64,000 nucleotides of DNA from CAG-791 sp045546175 (lineage in GTDB: Bacteria; Bacillota; Clostridia; Lachnospirales; Lachnospiraceae), in the NCBI GenBank assembly GCA_045546175.1, contig JAZQCI010000029.1, positions 1 through 64,000 of the forward strand, given 5' to 3'. Both the position numbers and the translations under genes were made by a program. The notes beneath the pieces are model-generated. The model made no database searches and was not told where the DNA came from. It was given only the letters and a program-made list of their open reading frames with translations. Of the stretch, positions 34,960-44,262 are shown piece after piece (the stretch's first letter is position 1; the number at the start of each line of letters is the position of its first letter).

Positions 34960-36480
34960 TCACAGCTCGTAAATAACAGAATATTTTGCCTCCAGATAAT
35001 CCAGGAAATCCACCGGCGTAAACTCGCGTCCCGTGATATCCCTGATCCACTCCTGCGGTGAGAGTCTGTCCGCCTTGGCAAAAACGTGCCCGATCATCCA
35101 GCTGTTGACCGGCGCAAAGTTCCCCTCGCGGATCGCCGCGTCTACGTCTACTTCCTGCTTCATGCGGTTGTAGTACATGGCGTTGTAGAAATTGCCGATG
35201 GCATAGGTCGGGAAATATCCGAAGCCGGAAGTCCAGTGCACGTCCTGCAGGACGCCGTTTCTGTCGGAGGTCGGCTCTATTCCGAGGTACTCTTTGTACT
35301 TGTGGTTCCACATGGCGGGAATGTCCTCCACCCTGATCTCTCCCGCAAACAGCGCTTTCTCGATCTCATAGCGGATGATGATGTGGAAGGTATAGGTGAA
35401 CTCGTCCGCCTCTGTGCGGATCAGCGAAGGCATGACCACATTCAGGGCTTCGTAGAACTCCCTCTCGGATACATCTGCCATCACCTGCGGGAAGATCTCA
35501 CAGACCTTGGGATAAACGAAGTGCACGAAGGCTTCCGACCTGCCGATCCTGTTCTCATAGAAACGGGACACGGACTCGTGCATGCCCAGCGTCTTTCCGC
35601 CGATAATGAAGTGGTCATAGTTCTTCTGCGGCTGATTCTGATCAAAGAGCGCGTGCCCGCCCTCGTGAATGACGGAGTACATGCTGGACAGGAACTGGTC
35701 CGGGTAATAGTGCGTGGTGACACGGATATCATTTCTGCCCATTCCGGCCGTGAAGGGATGCTCCGAAGTCGTGATGGCACCGCGATCGAAATTGAAGCCC
35801 ATCTGCGCAAGGAGCCATTTAGCCATCTTAGCCTGCTGCTCGTCTTCTACCCTTCGGCTCAGGAAATCGGTGCGGATCTCCTTAGAACTCTTCTGTATCT
35901 TCTCCAGAAGCGGGATCAGCCGCTCTTTGCAGGCGCCGAAGACCTCATCCAGCACCTCCGAGGTCATGCCGCGCTCATAGTCGTCCAGCAGTGTGTCATA
36001 TGCCGTTTTGCCCGCCGCGTCTGCGCCCCGCAGCTCGATCATACGCCTGCCCACATCCGCCACTTCCTTAAGCGAAGCGGCAAACAGGCTGTAATCCGAC
36101 GCTTCTCTCGCCTTGCTCCAATTCACGAAAGCACGGTTGAAAGTGAGCATGAACTCGTGCTGCAGCTCCGGCGTCACGTTTTTGCTCTGAAGATAATTCC
36201 TGTGCAGCTGCTCCGCCATGACGCGGTCGAATTCTCCGAGCTCTTCGCGGTGCTCGAACAGGTACTCGGCAGCTTCGATAAAGGCCGGCTCCTTGATCAG
36301 TTTGTAGGACTGGTTATTGAGAAAAGCCCACACTTCGCCCTGCTCCTCCATCGATTCGATGGGGCAGATCGTCTCCTGATCGTAGCTCAGGACGTTGACC
36401 GCGTGATCATATTTCTCCGCGATCGCAAGGATCCCCTTCACGTACTCCAGTTTCTGCGTCAAAATCGTCATCTGTTCCAT
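34960..36480 (-). CDS. Metallo-carboxypeptidase, family M32
   Basis: 506 residues with every M32 motif: SEHPFTAGM (HPF), NDIRVTTHY (DxRxT), VIHEGGHALFDQNQP (zinc HExxH), MHESVSRFYEN (HES, third zinc ligand), LIRTEADEFTY (IRxxAD) and GVLQDVHWTSGFGYFPTY (GxxQDxHW). It removes C-terminal residues from cytoplasmic peptides with broad specificity. The length is normal. It is the third gene in a minus-strand series MBL, DUF89-GNAT, M32, Smr. Confidence 0.93.
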   Translation of the reverse strand: MEQMTILTQKLEYVKGILAIAEKYDHAVNVLSYDQETICPIESMEEQGEVWAFLNNQSYKLIKEPAFIEAAEYLFEHREELGEFDRVMAEQLHRNYLQSKNVTPELQHEFMLTFNRAFVNWSKAREASDYSLFAASLKEVADVGRRMIELRGADAAGKTAYDTLLDDYERGMTSEVLDEVFGACKERLIPLLEKIQKSSKEIRTDFLSRRVEDEQQAKMAKWLLAQMGFNFDRGAITTSEHPFTAGMGRNDIRVTTHYYPDQFLSSMYSVIHEGGHALFDQNQPQKNYDHFIIGGKTLGMHESVSRFYENRIGRSEAFVHFVYPKVCEIFPQVMADVSEREFYEALNVVMPSLIRTEADEFTYTFHIIIRYEIEKALFAGEIRVEDIPAMWNHKYKEYLGIEPTSDRNGVLQDVHWTSGFGYFPTYAIGNFYNAMYYNRMKQEVDVDAAIREGNFAPVNSWMIGHVFAKADRLSPQEWIRDITGREFTPVDFLDYLEAKYSVIYEL

Positions 36481-36523
36481 ATTGTATAGTCTCCCTTATG
36501 CTGTCTATGTTTTGATCCGGATA

Positions 36524-37921
36524 TTACTGCAGCCTCCGCTCCATTTCATGCCAGACGCCGCCGCCCCACACAGAATCCGAAATTCCCAAATCCGTGAAGC
36601 CCATCTTCTCGTACATGCCGACTTTCTCCTTGTGGGCTGTCAGAACCATGCGGTGCTTTCCCCGCACCTGGCTCCATATTTCGTAGAGCCGCAGAAGTTC
36701 TCCGGCCAGCCCCTGCCTGCGATACTGCGGCAAAATATCGAGTCCCAGCAGGTACACCGTCTGCGCCGCCGGATCGTGGAGCGACAGATCGGTAAAGAAC
36801 GCGTCACTGAAGTGCACCTCATCCGAGGCGATCCCGACCAGAAAGCCCGCGACCTTCCCTGTCTCCCGGTCTATGGCCGCGAGAAAGATCTCCGGAAGCT
36901 CCCCGGCAAACCGGCACATGATCTCCATGGGCTTCGCCTCCTCGGGCGGGAAACAGACGCTGTCCATCTCGCCGGCCTGTGGGCCCTCCTCGGGAAGAAT
37001 CTGCCTGAACTGATAGCGCTTCAGAAGCGCCTCGTCCGCATAGACATTGAACAGGATCTCGGGGTCCTCATAAGTCAGGATTCCCGTGAACTGCGGCACC
37101 TTGAAGCGGTCCATGAACAGCATGCATTTGCACATGAAAATATAGAACACGTTGCAGCCGCAGCCGTACAGCGTCTCATAGTTGGCCTGCCCCTTGGCGA
37201 TCACGACATCCGCCGAAAAAACCGCTTCCCTCGCTTCCCGGGACATGATGCGCAGCACCGACCCGTCCGTCGCGTTCCCGTTTCCGATGCAGCGCCCCAG
37301 GGCAGTGAGTCCGACCTGTTCCGCGTCGATCATCGTCGCGTCATTGGCGACCGGTCCTCCTCTGACTATTACGGTGACCTTCACATCCGGGTTAATTCGA
37401 AGCAGCTGACGGAGCAATATTTTGTCCATGACAATCTCGCCGCAGTTGTCCGTGATATACACAAGACTCCGCGCCTTCTTCATCCGCTCCCGCAGCTGCT
37501 GCAGGCACTGCTCGTCCACAGTGATATCCGGCGCGCGGTCGATCAGCTCCATGAGTTTGCTCTCCTCCACCTTATCGAGAGCGGAGAAATCGATGAAATT
37601 TCCCATCATCGCGTACTGCACGGCGCTCCTGAGCGGGTCCTCCGACGCCAGAACGCGGCTGTCCAGATCCGGCTCGATCTCCAGCATCAATTCGTTAAAA
37701 TGATACTTGATCTGTGCAAAGTCCATCTCTTCCTCTCCGAACAGGCGCCCGCGCAGCTCCCTCACTTCCCGAAAGACCTCCGGGCCCGTAGGCACGGCCC
37801 CGGGCTGATCCATGAGTTTCTGTAAGCGTTCCCTGTATTCCTTCACCGCTTCTTCCAATGCATTTCCCGGATAGCGGTCTATGTACTTGTCATACATGCA
37901 GTCCCGACATGTGCTGTTCAT
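36524..37921 (-). CDS. Fusion of DUF89 (ARMT1-like) phosphatase and GNAT acetyltransferase
   Basis: 465 residues in one open frame. Residues 1-290 are a DUF89 metal-dependent phosphatase: CRDCMYDKYIDRYPG, YITDNCGEIVMDK (metal Asp/Asn), VIVRGGPVANDATMIDAE, and VIAKGQANYETLYG. From about residue 295, YADEALLKRYQFRQILPEE to the end is a complete GNAT with YLLGLDILPQYRRQGLAGELL as CoA site. DUF89 proteins hydrolyse damaged sugar phosphates or related metabolites. Fusion with a GNAT is unusual and suggests a shared substrate. GAGGTG precedes the ATG. Confidence 0.85.
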   Translation of the reverse strand: MNSTCRDCMYDKYIDRYPGNALEEAVKEYRERLQKLMDQPGAVPTGPEVFREVRELRGRLFGEEEMDFAQIKYHFNELMLEIEPDLDSRVLASEDPLRSAVQYAMMGNFIDFSALDKVEESKLMELIDRAPDITVDEQCLQQLRERMKKARSLVYITDNCGEIVMDKILLRQLLRINPDVKVTVIVRGGPVANDATMIDAEQVGLTALGRCIGNGNATDGSVLRIMSREAREAVFSADVVIAKGQANYETLYGCGCNVFYIFMCKCMLFMDRFKVPQFTGILTYEDPEILFNVYADEALLKRYQFRQILPEEGPQAGEMDSVCFPPEEAKPMEIMCRFAGELPEIFLAAIDRETGKVAGFLVGIASDEVHFSDAFFTDLSLHDPAAQTVYLLGLDILPQYRRQGLAGELLRLYEIWSQVRGKHRMVLTAHKEKVGMYEKMGFTDLGISDSVWGGGVWHEMERRLQ

Positions 37922-37973
37922 TTGTCACCTCGCAGCAGCGACTCCGGCGGGAATTCTTTCCCGCGCGCGTCGA

Positions 37974-38933
37974 TTATTTCCTCTGGTATCCCGTCACCAT
38001 GGTCATGACAAAACAAACTACCGTTCCCCATGCAAAGAATTTATGCCACTTCATATATTCGCTCCTTTTCTTCTTAACAGGTTTTGTTGTCTCGATTCCC
38101 GTCTGCACACGGATCTCATCTCCGCTGTGCACGTAGTGCAGCCGGTCTCCCATCAGCTTCTTCATGGCGCTGTAGGGCTCGACGCCCGTGCAATGGCCGG
38201 TATAGAACACGGTCTTATACTTCCGCAGCGCCAGCGCCGTGTCGATGATCATATTGATATCTTCATCCGAATAGCCGTGCCTGCGCATCATGTGGAAACC
38301 GCTGATCACAACGTCCGGCTCGCCGTTGTAAAGCTCCCGATAGCGGTCCAAAATATTGAGAATCCCGTGGTGCGCGCACCCCGAAAGCAGGATCGACTTG
38401 GTCCCTTCCCTGATCACCAGACACTGCTCATGCGCGAAGTCATCCTGCACGAGATCATCTCCCGCCTTCTTCTTCAGCCGCTGATTGGCGGACGGAACAG
38501 GATGCTCACTGCCGATTCCGGAGAAAATGGAGAGTTCCTCGTCAATCTTATAGATTCCTTCCGCACTCACTTTCACCACCTGTGAGAGCTCCCGGATTTC
38601 CGCTGCCAGTCCGATATAATGCGGCTCCCCGGCCTTATTCACAGAATAATACTCCCCGAAGGCCGCTTCAGGAACATAAATCTTCGCATCCGGATTGATC
38701 TTTGCAAAGGGCAAAATACCGCCGCCGTGATCGTAATGACCATGGCTGAGCACGACCGTGTCAACTGCCGTCAGGTCAATCCCCAGTTTCTGTGCGTTTT
38801 CCAGCAGCAGCTCCGTCTGCCCTGTGTCCATGAGCAGCTTATGTTTCTCCGTCTCAATGTAAAAGCACAGCCCGTGCTCGACGCCGCAGCCTGACTTTCC
38901 TTCTGTATTTTCAACAAGATTTATGATGCGCAT
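37974..38933 (-). CDS. MBL-fold metallohydrolase with C-terminal membrane helix
   Basis: 319 residues. LSHGHYDHGGGI near residue 62 is the HxHxDH zinc motif, LLSGCAHHGILNIL and VISGFHMM give later zinc ligands, and YTGHCTG ends the domain. The order fits the MBL group close to methanopterin-precursor synthase proteins. Unusually, the tail KWHKFFAWGTVVCFVMTMVTG forms a membrane helix, so the enzyme may be tethered. Substrate unknown. First gene of the series running down to Smr. Confidence 0.85.
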   Translation of the reverse strand: MRIINLVENTEGKSGCGVEHGLCFYIETEKHKLLMDTGQTELLLENAQKLGIDLTAVDTVVLSHGHYDHGGGILPFAKINPDAKIYVPEAAFGEYYSVNKAGEPHYIGLAAEIRELSQVVKVSAEGIYKIDEELSIFSGIGSEHPVPSANQRLKKKAGDDLVQDDFAHEQCLVIREGTKSILLSGCAHHGILNILDRYRELYNGEPDVVISGFHMMRRHGYSDEDINMIIDTALALRKYKTVFYTGHCTGVEPYSAMKKLMGDRLHYVHSGDEIRVQTGIETTKPVKKKRSEYMKWHKFFAWGTVVCFVMTMVTGYQRK

Positions 38934-39299
38934 TGGTACCTCCTGTTGTCATTTTTGTTTATTCATACTAACCTCTGTTAATCAATAGTAGCAAAACCTC
39001 GGAAGGGGCGCAAGTAAAGGAGAATGCGTAAGCTGACGCAAAAGAATTTCTGATTGCGCCCTTGTACCGCACTTTTTTGTCTGCATATATCCGTGACGCC
39101 TTGACTTTTATCCGTCCCGAGACTAAGGTATTTTTATCGGAGCAATTTCTGTGCTCCACAGCAGAAAATTCACTTCTTACATCCTATCTGACATTTCCTG
39201 CTGACAATAACTATTCACATCAGTCAGGGAATATCGGATTTACATGTGCTTGACATGTCGACACCCTGTCTGTCTCACATCCAAGTCAGGAGGTACGAC
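38934..39299. other. Gene-free divergent control region
   Basis: Between the MBL gene (minus) and the Rpn-like gene (plus). A TTGACATGTCGACA sequence at about 39250 may be a -35 box overlapped by a short palindrome (TGTCGACA), but no clear -10 follows. No gene is seen. Confidence 0.4.
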
Positions 39300-40310
39300 A
39301 TGGGTATTAACAATCAGTATTTTGACACAGTCGATGGTTCTACGGACAGAAACTCTTCCCTTGTCAAATGGGAAAGCCTGACAATACAGAACCGATTTCT
39401 TTTCGCCAAAGTAATGGGGCAGAAGGAAAACTGCCTTCCCCTTCTGCAAAGGCTTTTCCCCGAACTCCAGATCACAGATATCCGTTACGTCGAAGCTGAA
39501 AAGACAGTAGAAGGGGCTATTGACTCCAAAGCAGTGCGCCTCGACGTTTATGTACGGGATTCCCGGGAGCGTGCATTTACGCTGGAAATGCAAGTGTACG
39601 ATGAAAAAAATCTTCCCATGCGGAGTCGCTACTACAGTTCAATGATGGATGAAGACCTGCTCAGCACCGGGCAGGAGTACGATGAAATCCTGCCGGCATA
39701 TGTTATCTTCATTTGTCCCTTTGACCTTTTCGGAAGGGGGCTCCATCGCTATACATTCAGGAATTTCTGCCAGGAGGACTTCTCTCTTCCCCTTGGAGAT
39801 GGCTCTGCCAAAATATTCCTCAACACGAAGGGAACTGCAAAGGATGTGTCAAAAGAAGTACTGGCATTTTTAGATTACGTAAACGGAATGGAAGTACTTG
39901 ATGACGAGTATGTCTCGTCGCTCGATCTAGCTGTAAAAATGGCCAAAAAAAATGCGGTTTGGAGGCGAGAATATATGAGATACGAAATGGAAATGAATTA
40001 TGAGCGGAAAATGGCAAGAAAGCAGGGCCTTGCAGAGGGTCGTGCGGAAGGCCTTGCGGAAGGTCGTGCGGAAGGTCGTGCGGAAGGTCGTGCGGAAGGT
40101 CGTGCGGAAGGTCGCACTGAAGGCGAGCTGCTTAAGCTGATTCAAATGGTCGCAAAAAAAGTCCTGAAAGGCAAGAGTATTTCGGTAATCGCTTCTGAAC
40201 TGGAGGAACCAGAGGACTCTGTAAAGCTAATCTACGATACTCTGGCTGCTAATCCGGGTGCAGTTCCGGAAGAGATTCTCATTCGGCTGCAGCAACATAA
40301 GGCATGTTAA
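39300..40310 (+). CDS. Rpn/PD-(D/E)XK nuclease family protein (transposase-like)
   Basis: 336 residues. The N-terminal Rpn/YhgA-like domain has MGQKENCLPLLQRLFPELQI, AVRLDVYVRDSRERAFTLEMQVY (catalytic D...E-x-Q of the nuclease core) and RSRYYSSMMD. The centre holds DVSKEVLAFLDYVNG and a basic helix. Then comes a tract of EGRAEG repeats and a C-terminal domain (LIQMVAKKVLKGKSISVIASELEE). Such proteins promote RecA-independent recombination and are often multicopy. The start at 39300 has CAGGAGG upstream. Confidence 0.87.
   Translation: MGINNQYFDTVDGSTDRNSSLVKWESLTIQNRFLFAKVMGQKENCLPLLQRLFPELQITDIRYVEAEKTVEGAIDSKAVRLDVYVRDSRERAFTLEMQVYDEKNLPMRSRYYSSMMDEDLLSTGQEYDEILPAYVIFICPFDLFGRGLHRYTFRNFCQEDFSLPLGDGSAKIFLNTKGTAKDVSKEVLAFLDYVNGMEVLDDEYVSSLDLAVKMAKKNAVWRREYMRYEMEMNYERKMARKQGLAEGRAEGLAEGRAEGRAEGRAEGRAEGRTEGELLKLIQMVAKKVLKGKSISVIASELEEPEDSVKLIYDTLAANPGAVPEEILIRLQQHKAC
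40037..40124 (+). repeat. 12-bp in-frame tandem repeat in the Rpn-like gene
   Basis: About seven units of GGTCGTGCGGAA, encoding EGRA. Because the unit is 12 bases, gain or loss of copies keeps the frame and changes only linker length. Typical of this family. Confidence 0.92.
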
Positions 40311-40355
40311 TGGTTGGCTCCTCGAGCCATTCCGATAAGTTTAGGGGGTAACAAA

Positions 40356-41222
40356 ATGGGTTCTTACGATCTGAAGCGTCTTGAAATCGCCATTCAATAC
40401 ATCCGGCGCATGTCCGAAGGGAAAAATCCCGTCACAAACAGACCTGCACCGGATAATGAAGTTTTAACCAATATGAATGTACATCGCTGTTTGAAGTTCA
40501 TCGATGAAGTGTTGACCGATGTTCAGAAAAGCGGCGGAACTGTTGGTATGGTCTCTCAGCGCGCTCACAAGCAGTCTGTTTCCGAAGTGTTTCCCTATGA
40601 TGCACTGGCGCAGTACCAGTATCTGCAGGACCAGCAGATTTCCTACTTCCTGAAGCAGCTTGAGGAATACCTTCCGGAAGGACAGAAAATGCCTGTTCCT
40701 GCAACAACGATCACGTTGTGGATGCGCGAAAACGGATATCTTGAGAAGAAAGTGATCAATGATACGGGCAAGGAAAACTCTGTTCCCACCCGAAAAGGCG
40801 AAGAACTCGGTCTCTATATGGAGAAAAGCGGCATCTATCCTAACGAGTACTACCGCGTCTACTACAACGAGAAGGCCCAGCGCTTCATCATCGAGAACTT
40901 CCGACGCATTCTCACCGAATCCGAGGCGATCCGCGAGCGGAATCGCCAGGAGAAGAAAAAAGAAGGCTCTCCGCGCAGCGCAAGGCAGAGCGGAGGAAGT
41001 GTAATGCAAGGTAGCGGAGCAGACAGGCGAGGGGCCGGCGTATCCGGTGCGCAAAATCCTGTTGGTCAGGCCGCTTATGGGAATCCGAGCTATGCTTCAG
41101 CAGCACCCTTGCCGGAAGATTTCGCCGCTTCGGAGCCTGCTCCTGTGGAAGATCTCCCCCAGGAATACTATGACATGCTCAGAGACGGATGGGACAGTGC
41201 GGACGGCGGGGCGCCGTGGTGA
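40356..41222 (+). CDS. Unknown protein of a Lachnospiraceae-type family
   Basis: 288 residues from an ATG with AGGGGG upstream. The N-terminal part reads IAIQYIRRMSEGKNPVTNRPAPDNEVLTNMNVHRCLKFI; a middle winged-helix-like part reads ITLWMRENGYLEKKV...VPTRKGEELGLYMEKS and YYRVYYNEKAQRFIIENF. The last 80 residues are low-complexity (Ser, Gly, Ala, Pro). The middle looks like a DNA-binding domain found fused or adjacent to helicases, but I cannot name a family. It lies 45 bases behind the Rpn-like gene and probably shares its transcript. Confidence 0.65.
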   Translation: MGSYDLKRLEIAIQYIRRMSEGKNPVTNRPAPDNEVLTNMNVHRCLKFIDEVLTDVQKSGGTVGMVSQRAHKQSVSEVFPYDALAQYQYLQDQQISYFLKQLEEYLPEGQKMPVPATTITLWMRENGYLEKKVINDTGKENSVPTRKGEELGLYMEKSGIYPNEYYRVYYNEKAQRFIIENFRRILTESEAIRERNRQEKKKEGSPRSARQSGGSVMQGSGADRRGAGVSGAQNPVGQAAYGNPSYASAAPLPEDFAASEPAPVEDLPQEYYDMLRDGWDSADGGAPW

Positions 41223-41275
41223 TGTGATGCTTAAATCAGAATAATTATGAGTTCAACTTCTCAACAAAATCCAAA

Positions 41276-41304
41276 AAGAGGCCACCGCAGTGCGGTGGCC
41301 TCTT
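41276..41304. terminator. Terminator shared by convergent genes
   Basis: AAGAGGCCACCGCA and TGCGGTGGCCTCTT form a near-perfect stem flanked by A- and T-rich tracts. It ends the plus-strand unknown gene and the minus-strand DUF362 gene. Confidence 0.75.
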
Positions 41305-41327
41305 GTCTTTTCACTGATTATTCGCTT

Positions 41328-42332
41328 TCACCCTTCAAACGGCACCACATGCGTCACCGCATCCGCAGGCTGAATCCTGCACTCGCCGTTGTCGAGGTCG
41401 ATCAGCACATACTTGTTGTTGCCCATGCCAAGTTCCTTCATGTAGCTGAGCTGGCGATGGCCGTGCCTCGTCTCGATTCTCTCCACCAAGTCGTGGTGGT
41501 CTTCTTCCTTCAGTGCGTATACCAGATCCACGCTGGCCGTATCAACGGCACAGATGTCCAGCGATGCGAGAATTCCGATGTTGGGCGTCACAACGGGTGC
41601 TGCCGCCACGCCTTCGCAGTCGCAGGAGACGGACATGTTGCGCAGAACGTTGATGTAGGCGATGCTTCCGGCAAAATAGTCAATGGTCGCCTTTGTCGAC
41701 TCCGCCATACGCTCCATCAGCTCTTCCATGGCGATGCCCCACTGATTTCCGGAATCCGCCGCGTGGATCCACTTCTTACCTTCCTTGCCGTCGGCACAGC
41801 CGATGCCGATGTTCTTGTTGGAGCCGCCGAAACCGCCCATGACGTGGCCCTTGAAATGGGTCAGTGCCAGGAAGGAGTCGTAGTCCGGCAGGGACTTTCC
41901 GACAGACATTTCGGTGAACCACTTGCCGCCTTTGACGGGAAGCGTCGCCGTGCCGAATTCATCGGTGATGTCCACGGGAGCGAAGGTCCATCCGTTCACT
42001 TCCAGAGTCTTGCGGTGTTTCTCGGTCGTGTCTCGGTCGCCCTCGTAATAGGTGTTTGTCTCAATAATTGTCGCGCTGTCGAAGTCCTTCAGCTCTTTGT
42101 CAAACAGATTCTGTACCCAGGGTCTGGGAATGATGTTGGGTCCGTGCTGCTCGCCTGTGTGAAGCTTTACGGCCACTTTGCCGTGCAGCACGCTGCTTAC
42201 TTTCTTATAGATTTTCTCAAGTCCTTCCGCGGACAGATCTCTGGTAAAGTAAACAATAGACTCGCATCCGGTCCTGTTCTCATAAGGTACATAAAATTCA
42301 CCGCCTTTGCCGGCTGTCATTCTTACTGCCAT
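41328..42332 (-). CDS. DUF362 domain protein
   Basis: 334 residues. VAVKLHTGEQHGPNIIPRPWVQNL, SFLALTHFKGHVMGGFGGSNKNIGIGCADGKEGK and DICAVDTASVDLVY are hallmarks of DUF362, a family often linked to iron-sulfur proteins. This one has no 4Fe-4S cysteine cluster of its own: only scattered cysteines (SVSCDCEG). Biochemical role unknown. AGGAGG precedes the start. Confidence 0.85.
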   Translation of the reverse strand: MAVRMTAGKGGEFYVPYENRTGCESIVYFTRDLSAEGLEKIYKKVSSVLHGKVAVKLHTGEQHGPNIIPRPWVQNLFDKELKDFDSATIIETNTYYEGDRDTTEKHRKTLEVNGWTFAPVDITDEFGTATLPVKGGKWFTEMSVGKSLPDYDSFLALTHFKGHVMGGFGGSNKNIGIGCADGKEGKKWIHAADSGNQWGIAMEELMERMAESTKATIDYFAGSIAYINVLRNMSVSCDCEGVAAAPVVTPNIGILASLDICAVDTASVDLVYALKEEDHHDLVERIETRHGHRQLSYMKELGMGNNKYVLIDLDNGECRIQPADAVTHVVPFEG

Positions 42333-42394
42333 AGATTACCTCCTCAGAAAATGCACCGGGCCTGTAAAACAAGCCTCTTATTATTGCCCTCTTC

Positions 42395-42745
42395 TTATGC
42401 GTACACGATCACCGCCACAAGTTCGACGACTTCGTCCGTCTTGTTAGCAATGCCGTGGCTCTCACCTGTAGGACATACTGTCACATCCCCTGCATGAACC
42501 GTGCGGATCACACCGTTATCATTATATTCTGCCGTGCCTTTAAGGATATAGAAAAGCTCCGCATCCTTGTCATGAAGATGATATCCGATGCTGCAGCCGG
42601 GGTTCAGAGTAATCCTGGCAAAAAGTCTGCCTTTGCCATTCAGTTCTTCGGGACCTGTGATAAAGTTTGTGATCTGAACGGTCCCGTCGCCGTCACGCAT
42701 ATGCTCGCGATACTCGATCGCGCAGTCCTGTCCTTTTCTGATCAT
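42395..42745 (-). CDS. Cupin-domain protein
   Basis: 116 residues. The two cupin motifs are clear: NPGCSIGYHLHDKDAELFYILKG (metal ligands H, H, E) and HAGDVTVCPTGESHGIANKTDE (final H). One cupin barrel, probably metal-binding; members are isomerases, dioxygenases or sugar sensors. The ATG at 42745 has GGAGGG upstream. It lies 62 bases behind DUF362 on the same strand order (cupin first), and its promoter region is filled by a large inverted repeat. Confidence 0.85.
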   Translation of the reverse strand: MIRKGQDCAIEYREHMRDGDGTVQITNFITGPEELNGKGRLFARITLNPGCSIGYHLHDKDAELFYILKGTAEYNDNGVIRTVHAGDVTVCPTGESHGIANKTDEVVELVAVIVYA

Positions 42746-42757
42746 GGAAATCCCTCC

Positions 42758-42806
42758 GTATTGTATAACGATAGATATAATTATTGTAACTATCATTATA
42801 CAATAC
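42758..42806. promoter_or_regulatory. 49-bp inverted repeat, candidate operator of the cupin gene
   Basis: Arms GTATTGTATAACGATAG (42758-42774) and CTATCATTATACAATAC (42790-42806) are reverse complements apart from one base pair, with a 15-base AT-rich centre. It starts 13 bases before the cupin ATG and overlaps AT-rich promoter-like sequence. Its large size suggests two regulator dimers, or a DNA-bending site; GntR- and MerR-type repressors use related sites. Confidence 0.65.
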
Positions 42807-42832
42807 TCAGAAAAATACTGACAATGCTGTGA

Positions 42833-43588
42833 CTATGAATCTTTTTCCACTTTCTCGTAGGTGAACGTATTTAAAAATCGTCTGGCTCTCTCGGTGCCGG
42901 GATGCTCGAAAAATTCTTCAGGATTTCCCTCTTCCACGATATTTCCTTCGTCGATGAAGATGACCCTGTCTGCGACTGCTTTGGCGAAGGACATCTCGTG
43001 GGTGACGATCACCATGGTCCTGCCCTGTTTTGCCAGCGTCAGCATGACGTCCAGCACTTCTCTCACCATTTCGGGATCCAGCGCCGCAGTCACCTCATCG
43101 AAGAGGAGCACTTCCGGGTGCATGCACAGAGCCCGGACAATGGCCACGCGCTGCTTCTGCCCGCCGGAGAGCTGTCTGGGATAGCTGTCTTTTTTGTCGG
43201 AGAGACCGACCCGCTCCAGGAGCTGCAGGGCCTCCGCCTCCACTTCCGGGCGGCTGCGCTTCTGGACAAGGACCGGCGAAAGGATAATGTTCTCGAGAAT
43301 GGTCATATGCGGGAACAGTTCATAGTTCTGGAAGACCATACCCACTTTCTGGCGGATGCCGACAATCGAGCGGGCATTTCCGTCCACTTTTTTGCCCCGG
43401 AAGGTGATCTCGCCATCCTGTATGGGTTCCAGCCCGTTGATGCAGCGAAGCAGCGTGCTCTTGCCGCAGCCCGACGGGCCGACGATGACAACAACTTCTC
43501 CCTCCCTGACGGCAAGTGAGAGGCCGTTCAAGACCACGTTGTCTCCAAACTTCTTAGTAATATTCTCTATTTTGATAAGTTCGCCCAT
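42833..43588 (-). CDS. Polar amino acid ABC transporter ATPase
   Basis: 251 residues of the GlnQ/TcyC type. VGPSGCGKSTLLRCINGLE (Walker A), FQNYELFPHMTILENI (Q loop), QLSGGQKQRVAIVRAL (signature), LLFDEVTAALDPE (Walker B; usually DEPTSALDPE) and IVTHEMSFA (H loop) are complete. It powers uptake with the two permeases and binding protein encoded upstream. The ATG at 43588 overlaps the permease stop by one base. Confidence 0.92.
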   Translation of the reverse strand: MGELIKIENITKKFGDNVVLNGLSLAVREGEVVVIVGPSGCGKSTLLRCINGLEPIQDGEITFRGKKVDGNARSIVGIRQKVGMVFQNYELFPHMTILENIILSPVLVQKRSRPEVEAEALQLLERVGLSDKKDSYPRQLSGGQKQRVAIVRALCMHPEVLLFDEVTAALDPEMVREVLDVMLTLAKQGRTMVIVTHEMSFAKAVADRVIFIDEGNIVEEGNPEEFFEHPGTERARRFLNTFTYEKVEKDS

Positions 43589-44262
43589 TAGCTCCACTTC
43601 CTTTCCAAATACCGTGAGAACATACTGATTGGCCAGCATGCGGCAAAATACAGAAGGAACACACACGCATACACCCCGAAGGCCGCGTGCGGCGAAGATT
43701 TGCGGTTGGCCTCGATGATCTGCTGCCCTACCTTGAGCACTTCCACCACGCCGATCATCATCGCCAGGCTCGTGGTCTTGATCATTCGCGTGACCAGGTT
43801 AATGGAGAGCGGGATCAGGCGGCGGAGCGTCTGCGGGATGATGATGCGGCGATAGATCTGCCCCTCTTCCATTCCCAGCGCCGCCGCGCTCTCATATTGG
43901 TGTCTTGGAATACTGATCAGGGCGCCGCGCACAAGATCCGCCATCTCCGCGGTGCCCCAGAAGGTAAATACGATGATTGAGGCAATCTCCGCCTCGATAT
44001 TCCAGCCGAACACTCTGGTCGTCCCGAAGAAGACGATAAAAAGGAGCACCATCTGCGGCATCACGCGCACGATCTCCAGATAGACGCGGGTGACCGCTTT
44101 GATGACCGGATTGTCTCCGGTCATCAGTACGCCTAGGGCCAGCCCCAGTACTATGCTGATGACCACTGCGATCAGGCTGATCCTCAGTGAGATCCACAGA
44201 CCGCCCAGAAGGCGCTGCATATTGATGCCCTTGAAGAGCACGTCAATCCCCAAAGCCTGCAT
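43588..44262 (-). CDS. Polar amino acid ABC transporter permease (1)
   Basis: 224 residues, HisMQ/GlnP family. Several membrane spans; the coupling loop EAAA-type motif is seen as YESAAALGMEEGQIYRRIIIPQTLRRLIP. It overlaps the other permease gene by 20 bases. Together the two form a heterodimeric channel. Confidence 0.9.
   Translation of the reverse strand: MQALGIDVLFKGINMQRLLGGLWISLRISLIAVVISIVLGLALGVLMTGDNPVIKAVTRVYLEIVRVMPQMVLLFIVFFGTTRVFGWNIEAEIASIIVFTFWGTAEMADLVRGALISIPRHQYESAAALGMEEGQIYRRIIIPQTLRRLIPLSINLVTRMIKTTSLAMMIGVVEVLKVGQQIIEANRKSSPHAAFGVYACVFLLYFAACWPISMFSRYLERKWS

Noticed and set aside
40037..40124. CRISPR array
   Set aside because: Repeats are 12 bp, directly tandem, without spacers, and code for EGRA in frame. 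No cas gene is in the window.
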